From positions 1-64,000 of the forward strand of contig CAWDMN010000034.1 in the NCBI GenBank assembly GCA_963803155.1: 64,000 nt of DNA, written 5' to 3'. The notes beneath the pieces were generated by a model. It saw only the letters and a program-made list of their open reading frames with translations. It was not told where the DNA came from and did no database searches. The position numbers were made by a program, and so were the translations under genes. This document shows positions 58,824 through 64,000 of the stretch, one piece after another. This DNA comes from CAWDMN01 sp963803155 (GTDB taxonomy: Bacteria > Acidobacteriota > Terriglobia > Versatilivoradales > Versatilivoraceae). Position 1 is the first letter of the stretch, and each line of letters opens with the position of its first letter.

Positions 58824-61448
58824 ATGAGCGGCGTAAGTGGAATATTTGCTTTAGATGAGTTGTTGCAGGGGATCCGTTTAGGTGACAATGTGGTCTGGCA
58901 GGTCGACACGCTGGAAGACTATCGTCATTTTGTGAGCCCCTTTGCCTCCGAAGCCCTGGCACAGGGGCGCCAGTTGGTCTATCTGCGCTTCGCCCAGTCT
59001 GACCCTGTCCTTGGCCCGATGCACGGATTAGAGATCTTAACGTTGGATCCTGCTTTGGGATTTGACAGTTTTACTCGCGAACTCCATCAGATCATAGAGG
59101 CTCATGGACGGCATGCTTTTTATGTTTTCGATAATCTCTCCGCCTTGGCCGTGGAATGGGCCACCGACGAATTGCTCGCCAATTTTTTTCAAGTAACCTG
59201 CCCGTATCTTTTCGAGCTCGAGACCGTGGCCTATTTTGCGTTGACCCGCGGCCGTCACTCGCATGGCGCCGTGGCGCGCATTCGCGACACGACTCAAATC
59301 CTGATTGATATTTATCAAGTGAAAGGGCAGCGTCACATTCACCCCATCAAGGTCTGGGATCGTTACTCACCGCAAATGTTCCTGCCTCATCTGGTTTCCG
59401 GTGAGTTTTATATCCCGCTGCATCAGAGTCAGGACGCCGCCGCCCTGCTTTCAGCGGCCCGGGAAAATCCGTTGGCTGGATTGAGCAGCCCGATTGCCCC
59501 CTGGGACAGCGTCTACCAAAAATTGATGCAACACCGGAACGCTCAAGACAAGTTCGATGAGTCGGACCCGGAAATGGCGGCGCTCAAACAGGAATTCTGC
59601 CGAATGCTGTTTGGCAGCCATCCCCATTTCACCCCCCTGGTTGAAAAGTTTTTCACGATTCCAGACTTGCTGAATATTCGAAATCGCCTGATCGGGTCTG
59701 GCCGCATCGGCGGAAAGGCCGCCGGTTTATTGCTCGCTCGAAAAATCTTGCAGACCGCAAGTCCCGAGGAGGGGCTGGATTTAGATCTGGCGCTGGAAAA
59801 CCATGATTCTTTTTATATCGGCTCCGATGTTTTTTACTCCTTCCTGGTAAACAACGACCTTTTCCGCCTGCGTTTAGAGCTGACGCGCAATGTTGAAATC
59901 ACCCAGGAAGAATTCAAAGAAGTGGAGCGCCGATTCCTGGAAGGGGAATTTTCTCCCGGCGTCATGGATCAATTTCGTGCTCTCTTGGATTACTATGGCC
60001 AGGCTCCCATCATTGTCCGCTCCAGCAGTTTTCTCGAAGACAGCCTGGGGAATGCCTTTGCCGGGAAATATCTCAGCCTGTTCCGTGCCAATCAGAGCAA
60101 TCCGGAACAGCGGCTGGAATCCTTTTTGCGCGCGGTGAAGCTGGTTTATGCCAGTGCTCTGAATCCGGACGCGCTATCCTACCGGATCAAGCGGGGATTA
60201 ACCGAAAGTGACGAACAGATGGCTATTCTGGTGCAACGGGTATCCGGCCAGTCCTCCCGGAAATATTTCTTCCCCAAACTTGCCGGCGTGGCTTTTTCTC
60301 GAAATTTGTATGTATGGAATAATCAAATCGATCCTCAAAAAGGGATAATCCGGCTGGTGCTTGGTTTGGGAACCCGGGCGGTGGAACGAGTGGGAGGCGA
60401 TTACCCCCGCATGGTGGCGATCAGTCACCCTGAATTGCGTCCGGAGGGAGGCTCGAAGATTTCTCAATACTCCCAACGGCAGGCCGATGTGGTGGATCTG
60501 GCCGGCAACGAATTATGTTCCCTTTCGGTGTCCGAACTTCTGGAAGCTGAAGAGGACCCTGATTTGCATTTATGGGTATCGTTTCCGCGGGGAGAGGAAT
60601 TGATCGATCCGCCTTCACCCTTTATCGATGCGCCCGCCAGCCGATGGATATTGACCTTCAATAATCTCATTCAGCAAACCAATTTCATCGAGGTGATGAA
60701 CCGGATCCTGACGCGTCTCGAACAAGGCTATGGACATCCGGTGGAAATTGAGTTTACGGCTTCAATTCATGAACAAAAAAGGACCACCGTTAATGTGCTG
60801 CAATGCCGCCCCCTCTTTTTTCCCGGCACGGCTCATGCGGTGCAGGTTCCGCCTGCTCTGCCCTCCGAGAGGGTCCTCTTCCGCGCCCGCCGGATGATTT
60901 GCGGAGGCGATGTCTCCCGGATTCGCTATCTGCTCTATATCGATCCGAGAGAATATCATGCGCTTTCATCGGCGGAATTGAAAAAAGGGCTGGGAAGGTT
61001 GGTCGGGAAAATCAACCGCTATCCCGCTGTCCGCCATAGCCGCTTGCTTATGATGGGACCAGGCCGATGGGGGAGCGGCAATATCGACTTGGGCATCAAC
61101 GTCGGCTATGCCGACATTGACAGTGCTTCCGTGCTGGTGGAATTGGGGATGGAGGAGGCGGGGCATCTTCCGGAAGTCTCCTATGGCACTCATTTTTTCC
61201 AAGATCTGGTGGAAGGACAGACGATTTACCTGCCTGTGTATCCAGATGATCCGGAAAGTTCTTTTAACGGAGACTTTTTCCGACAGGCTCCCAACATGTT
61301 ATCCCAGCTTATGCCCGGCTACTCTGAGCTGGAAAATATCGTTCGCTTGATCGATGTCCCCTCCGCGGCGCAAGGCCTTTATGCCCGGGTAGTGGCGGAT
61401 GTCCAAACCCAAACCGCCGTATGCTTCCTCGCTGAAGACGAAAAATGA
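58824..61448 (+). CDS. RecA/KaiC-like domain plus PEP/pyruvate-binding domain protein
   Basis: 874 aa. Residues 1-190 resemble a KaiC/GvpD-type RecA fold (FALDELLQGIRLGDNVVWQV) but lack a Walker A lysine motif. From about residue 290 comes a phosphoenolpyruvate synthase/PPDK ATP-grasp domain: GRIGGKAAGLLLARKIL, APIIVRSSSFLEDSLGNAFA with the catalytic Arg, and VNVLQCRPLFFP. The C-terminal 150 residues (LMMGPGRWGSGNIDLGINV) close the protein. The phospho-His and PEP-binding domains of PEP synthase are absent, so it is a half-enzyme with an unknown phosphotransfer or sensing role. Confidence 0.8.
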   Translation: MSGVSGIFALDELLQGIRLGDNVVWQVDTLEDYRHFVSPFASEALAQGRQLVYLRFAQSDPVLGPMHGLEILTLDPALGFDSFTRELHQIIEAHGRHAFYVFDNLSALAVEWATDELLANFFQVTCPYLFELETVAYFALTRGRHSHGAVARIRDTTQILIDIYQVKGQRHIHPIKVWDRYSPQMFLPHLVSGEFYIPLHQSQDAAALLSAARENPLAGLSSPIAPWDSVYQKLMQHRNAQDKFDESDPEMAALKQEFCRMLFGSHPHFTPLVEKFFTIPDLLNIRNRLIGSGRIGGKAAGLLLARKILQTASPEEGLDLDLALENHDSFYIGSDVFYSFLVNNDLFRLRLELTRNVEITQEEFKEVERRFLEGEFSPGVMDQFRALLDYYGQAPIIVRSSSFLEDSLGNAFAGKYLSLFRANQSNPEQRLESFLRAVKLVYASALNPDALSYRIKRGLTESDEQMAILVQRVSGQSSRKYFFPKLAGVAFSRNLYVWNNQIDPQKGIIRLVLGLGTRAVERVGGDYPRMVAISHPELRPEGGSKISQYSQRQADVVDLAGNELCSLSVSELLEAEEDPDLHLWVSFPRGEELIDPPSPFIDAPASRWILTFNNLIQQTNFIEVMNRILTRLEQGYGHPVEIEFTASIHEQKRTTVNVLQCRPLFFPGTAHAVQVPPALPSERVLFRARRMICGGDVSRIRYLLYIDPREYHALSSAELKKGLGRLVGKINRYPAVRHSRLLMMGPGRWGSGNIDLGINVGYADIDSASVLVELGMEEAGHLPEVSYGTHFFQDLVEGQTIYLPVYPDDPESSFNGDFFRQAPNMLSQLMPGYSELENIVRLIDVPSAAQGLYARVVADVQTQTAVCFLAEDEK

Positions 61449-61467
61449 GACCCTGCTCCTAAGAAAA

Positions 61468-61485
61468 TCCCCCTTCAAAGGGGGA
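61468..61485 (+). terminator. Hairpin after the PEP/pyruvate-binding gene
   Basis: TCCCCCTT-ca-AAGGGGGA, 20 bp after the stop codon, followed by AATACATTTTC. A weak U-tract, so a probable rather than certain intrinsic termin­ator. Confidence 0.5.
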
Positions 61486-61486
61486 A

Positions 61487-61546
61487 TACATTTTCATTGT
61501 CTTGTTGAGCCAGCCGCGCTGGCATGAGTGGCTCCTCAGAAAATCG
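61487..61546 (-). repeat. Dispersed CATGCCAGCG repeat, inverted copy 1
   Basis: Reverse complement reads GATTTTCTGAGGAGCCACTC then ATGCCAGCGCGGCTGGCTCA and ACAAGACAATGAAAAT, matching the tandem copies at 50930 and 51083. Confidence 0.85.
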
Positions 61547-61604
61547 GTGCAAGTAATTGAACAATCATGAGCGGCGTCATTCAAGCCAACAGCGCCTATA
61601 GGTA

Positions 61605-61682
61605 GGGCGTCTGTCACCTGACAGACGCCGCCTGTGCCAGCTTTGCTTTGCGCAGGCGGACGGCTCGGCGAGCTGTCCCTAC
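61605..61682. repeat. Palindromic GTAGGG element
   Basis: Outer GTAGGG...CCCTAC with inner GGCGTCTGTCACCTGACAGACGCC hairpin and GCTCGGCGAGC. About 78 bp, between the two inverted dispersed repeats. No gene. Confidence 0.7.
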
Positions 61683-61695
61683 CGGTCAAAGCCGA

Positions 61696-61750
61696 TCTTC
61701 ATCCTCTTGTTGTGCCCGCCAAGCTGGCATGAGTGGCTCCTCAGAAAATA
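61696..61750 (-). repeat. Dispersed CATGCCAGCG repeat, inverted copy 2
   Basis: Reverse complement reads TTTTCTGAGGAGCCACTCAT then GCCAGCTTGGCGGGCACAAC and AAGAGGATGAA. Confidence 0.83.
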
Positions 61751-62069
61751 ACGCGGAGTGAGGAGGGGTGCCCTTACCCCGCCTGGGTTTGCCAAACCTG
61801 TTCAGACGGCCTGAGGGCAGGCCGCTTCCATCTGTGCCAACTCGCACTGAATGCTGGGAGGGTGAGGCTCCCGCCGGGCTATTCCAGATGGAGAGGTCCT
61901 GAAGGAGGGCTCGGCATCCCGCGAAGAGTTGTGTTCCTGCCAACACTCAGAGTTTGCAGGAGCTTCGAGAACTGGTATAGTGGGGCCAAAGGAAAACAGA
62001 CTCGGGAAGCAGGATTCATCCTCCCGAGAGATTTTTGACAATCATTTTGTGGTCGCCATAATCCAGCAA
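61751..62069. other. Leader of the isomerase gene, nothing recognised
   Basis: About 320 bp without a convincing ORF. A frame in phase with the next gene is open from 61929 but has no ribosome site before 62069. CACTCAGAGTTTGCAGGAGC at about 61945 could be part of the promoter region. Confidence 0.4.
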
Positions 62070-62081
62070 AAGGAGCCTTCC

Positions 62082-62981
62082 ATGGAAAATCCCAAGTTGC
62101 CAGGCCGCAGAGAAATGCTCAAAACTATGGCCGCGGGCGTGACCGGTGGTCTCATGTTGAATCAGTTTGCCGCGAATTCCGATCGGCAGTTATCTGCCGC
62201 GGAGGTGAGTACTCCCATAAAAGGGAATTTGAAACAATCGGTATCGCGTTGGTGTTTTAGCAAATGGTCCTTGGATGAACTTTGCAAGAACGCTCTGCGG
62301 ATAGGATACAAAGGAATTGACCTGGTGGGTCCGCAGGAATGGCCCACCCTAAAGAGATATGGGCTGGCTTGCTCGATGAATATGAGCGCCGGCCCCATCC
62401 GAATTGACAGTGGTTTAAATCGCAAAGAAAATCATGCCACGATTGCCGCGGCCTTGAAAAAAGATATCGATCTGGCTGCCGATGCCGGAGTGCCTAACGT
62501 CATCTGTTTCTCGGGGAATCGGCAAGGTTTGTCCGATGAGGAAGGCCTGGAAAATTGCGTCATCGGGGCCAAATTGGTGGCCGGATATGCGGAGCAAAAA
62601 GGGATCACGGTCTGCATCGAACTCTTGAATTCCAAAGTCGATCACAAGGATTACATGTGCGATCACACCGCTTGGGGCGTGAAGTTGGTGAAGGCTGTAG
62701 GCTCTCCCCGCTTCAAGCTGCTCTATGACATTTACCACATGCAGATTATGGAAGGGGATGTCATCCGGACAATCAGCCAAAACATTGAATACATCGGTCA
62801 CATGCACACGGCTGGCGTGCCGGGGCGGCATGAGATTGATGAAAGTCAGGAACTTTATTATCCCGCCATTTGCCGGGCCATTGTCAAGGCAGACTACAAG
62901 GGCTTCCTGGGACAGGAATTTGTGCCGACGCGCGATCCGCTGACCTCACTCGAGCAAGCTTTCAAGCTGTGTGATGTTTGA
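62082..62981 (+). CDS. Hydroxypyruvate isomerase-like sugar isomerase, Tat-exported
   Basis: 299 aa from ATG at 62082 after AAAGGAGCC. Twin-arginine signal GRREMLKTMAAGVTGGLML with the Tat consensus RRxxLK. The xylose isomerase-like TIM barrel follows: RIGYKGIDLVGPQEWPTLK, TVCIELLNSKVDHKDYMCDH with a metal-binding Glu, LLYDIYHMQIMEGDVIRTI with Asp/His, IGHMHTAGVPGRHEIDESQE. This is the Hyi family. A Tat signal on it suggests a role outside the cytoplasm, as in several PVC bacteria. Confidence 0.9.
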   Translation: MENPKLPGRREMLKTMAAGVTGGLMLNQFAANSDRQLSAAEVSTPIKGNLKQSVSRWCFSKWSLDELCKNALRIGYKGIDLVGPQEWPTLKRYGLACSMNMSAGPIRIDSGLNRKENHATIAAALKKDIDLAADAGVPNVICFSGNRQGLSDEEGLENCVIGAKLVAGYAEQKGITVCIELLNSKVDHKDYMCDHTAWGVKLVKAVGSPRFKLLYDIYHMQIMEGDVIRTISQNIEYIGHMHTAGVPGRHEIDESQELYYPAICRAIVKADYKGFLGQEFVPTRDPLTSLEQAFKLCDV

Positions 62982-62987
62982 GTTAAA

Positions 62988-63103
62988 AGGATGAGGGATG
63001 AGGGATGAAGGATGAGGGATGAGGGATGAAGGATGAGGGATGAAGGATGAGGGATGAGGGATGAAGGATGAGGGATGAAGGATGAAGGATGAGGGATGAG
63101 GAA
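62988..63103 (+). repeat. GGATGAGGGATGAA minisatellite, left arm
   Basis: About 115 bp of mixed GGATGA and GGGATGA units. The reverse complement type lies at 63645-63687, on the other side of the four-helix-bundle gene. Confidence 0.95.
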
Positions 63104-63196
63104 GAAAAGGTCCGAAAAAAAAGGGTGAGAATGGAGAAGCGCGAAGGAAAAGGGTCAGTATGGTAGATATCATTCCTTCACGTACATTTGCACCGA

Positions 63197-63568
63197 TTAT
63201 TGAATATTACTCGGTATCTTTGTTTTTCTCTTAGCCTTTACATTTTTTACGCATGTAATAAAGATGGCTATGAGTTCCTCGGCTTCACGGCTTAAAGGAG
63301 CGACCGATTCCACGCTGACCATGGATGACTCCTCAATGAGTTCCATCCAGTAGATGGATTCTTCCAATTCCTGAAGTGCACCTTCCAATTTGCTGATGAA
63401 TTCCGCATCGGATCTGGCCCGCACTCCTTCCCGATAATGGGCTCCGACGGATGTCCCAGCACGCAATAATTGTCTGCCAAGGATTTGTGCCTCAGAAGAT
63501 TTGGGTAGACATGAATAAAGATGGATAACACTCAATGCAAATTTCTTGCTACGCATTTTCAGATCCAT
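63197..63568 (-). CDS. Four-helix-bundle protein (S23/TIGR02436 type)
   Basis: 123 aa. MRSKKFALSVIHLYSCLPKS, RQLLRAGTSVGAHYREGVRA with the family's Arg/Glu-rich loop, and ALQELEESIYWMELIEESSM are family hallmarks. Relatives include the bAvd accessory protein of diversity-generating retroelements and 23S intervening-sequence proteins; most have no known role. No reverse transcriptase, variable repeat or rRNA gene is near. Flanked on both sides by GGATGA-type minisatellites in inverted orientation. Confidence 0.9.
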   Translation of the reverse strand: MDLKMRSKKFALSVIHLYSCLPKSSEAQILGRQLLRAGTSVGAHYREGVRARSDAEFISKLEGALQELEESIYWMELIEESSMVSVESVAPLSREAEELIAIFITCVKNVKAKRKTKIPSNIQ

Positions 63569-63644
63569 CTCACACCATTCCTTTACATTGCCTTACCTTC
63601 CCCTATTCGCGCTAAATTATCCCCATTCCTTTGATCACTCGATT

Positions 63645-63687
63645 TTCATCCCTCATCCCTCATCCCTCATCCTTCATCCCTCATCCT
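63645..63687 (-). repeat. TCATCCCTCATCC minisatellite, right arm
   Basis: CATCCCTCATCCCTCATCC and variants, the reverse complement of the left arm. The pair encloses about 540 bp with one gene. Confidence 0.93.
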
Positions 63688-64000
63688 TACCTTTTATGTG
63701 GTTCCTCAAGGTACGTGTATCCGTACAAACCTGATTCATAAAAGTTGAGGAAAAGAGCTGATTCTTCCAGCGTGATGCGCTTTTCGCGGACGGCCCGTTC
63801 CACATCGCGGCGCATGAGCGAGAGCAATTCGTCGCTGCTGTACTGCACGTAGTTGAGCACTTCGCGGACGGTGTCTCCTTTTATGACATGGTCGATGGAG
63901 ACTTCCCCTTCCTCATCCATGCTGATGTGTACGGCGTTGGTATCGCCGAGCAGATTGTGCAAATCTCCCAGAATTTCCTGATAAGCGCCCACCAGGAAAG
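63687..64000 (-). CDS. speA: Biosynthetic arginine decarboxylase, 3' end
   Basis: Converts arginine to agmatine in polyamine synthesis. The C-terminus is present: VGAYQEILGDLHNLLGDTNA, DHVIKGDTVREVLNYVQYSS and FLNFYESGLYGYTYLEE. The frame is open to the window's right edge, so the gene continues beyond base 64000 and its catalytic part is not seen. Confidence 0.93.
   Translation of the reverse strand, partial: FLVGAYQEILGDLHNLLGDTNAVHISMDEEGEVSIDHVIKGDTVREVLNYVQYSSDELLSLMRRDVERAVREKRITLEESALFLNFYESGLYGYTYLEEPHKR

Noticed and set aside
62988..63103. Possible CRISPR array
   Set aside because: Units are 6-7 bp and contiguous, without spacers. It is a minisatellite; no cas genes are present.
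63197..63568. Accessory protein of a diversity-generating retroelement
   Set aside because: The fold matches, but no reverse transcriptase or template/variable repeat pair is present in the window.

Overview
The window is one bacterial chromosomal contig dominated by a large chromosomal integron. The integron integrase gene intI (+ strand, 47693-48709) is followed, in the divergent direction, by about 40 kb of gene cassettes that all read on the - strand down to about 7.2 kb. I count about 50 attC recombination sites. The host is not identified by any marker in the window. The flanking genes (GH57/glycogen synthase, an ABC-2 type permease, NADH-linked hydrogenase/complex I subunits, gltBD, a Tat-signal sugar isomerase, a four-helix-bundle protein, speA) would fit the PVC superphylum (Verrucomicrobiota or Planctomycetota) or Omnitrophota; this is inference.

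Layout. (1) 1-4.5 kb: GC-rich segment with a GH57 glycosidase, glycogen synthase and an ABC permease. The last two carry several single-base frameshifts, mostly in G/C runs. (2) 4.5-6.4 kb: a perfect 44+44 bp inverted repeat, a truncated nuoF-like gene and a nuoE-like gene with a zinc-ribbon tail; this looks like a chromosomal or assembly junction. (3) 6.6-7.2 kb: decayed brnTA on the + strand, just outside the array. (4) 7.2-47.4 kb: the cassette array. Cassettes encode small membrane proteins (DUF4386, DUF1761, DUF2269, DoxX, CPBP), methyltransferases, VOC, SRPBCC, DHFR-like, cupin, SnoaL and GH5 proteins, a TonB-like domain protein, secreted proteins of unknown role, and at least five toxin-antitoxin-like modules. 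Several cassettes have no convincing ORF. Close to attI, three cassettes (A: P-loop kinase, B: unknown secreted, C: ORF-less 179 bp) occur twice in apparently identical form with exact cassette boundaries, which points to recent integrase activity. Far from attI, attC sites are degenerate and genes are broken. (5) 47.4-47.7 kb: attI, a 13-bp inverted repeat, and candidate promoters for the cassettes and intI. (6) 48.78-50.77 kb: an insertion sequence with an AbrB-like gene and an IS1182-type transposase, then tandem 156-bp repeats. (7) 51.3-64 kb: conserved chromosome with gltD, gltB, a PEP/pyruvate-binding protein, a hydroxypyruvate isomerase-like protein, a four-helix-bundle gene flanked by inverted GGATGA-type minisatellites, and the 3' end of speA.

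The genes work as two worlds: a stable metabolic backbone (glycogen, glutamate and polyamine synthesis) and a modular accessory store assembled by IntI, stabilised by toxin-antitoxin cassettes and visibly turning over at its attI end.
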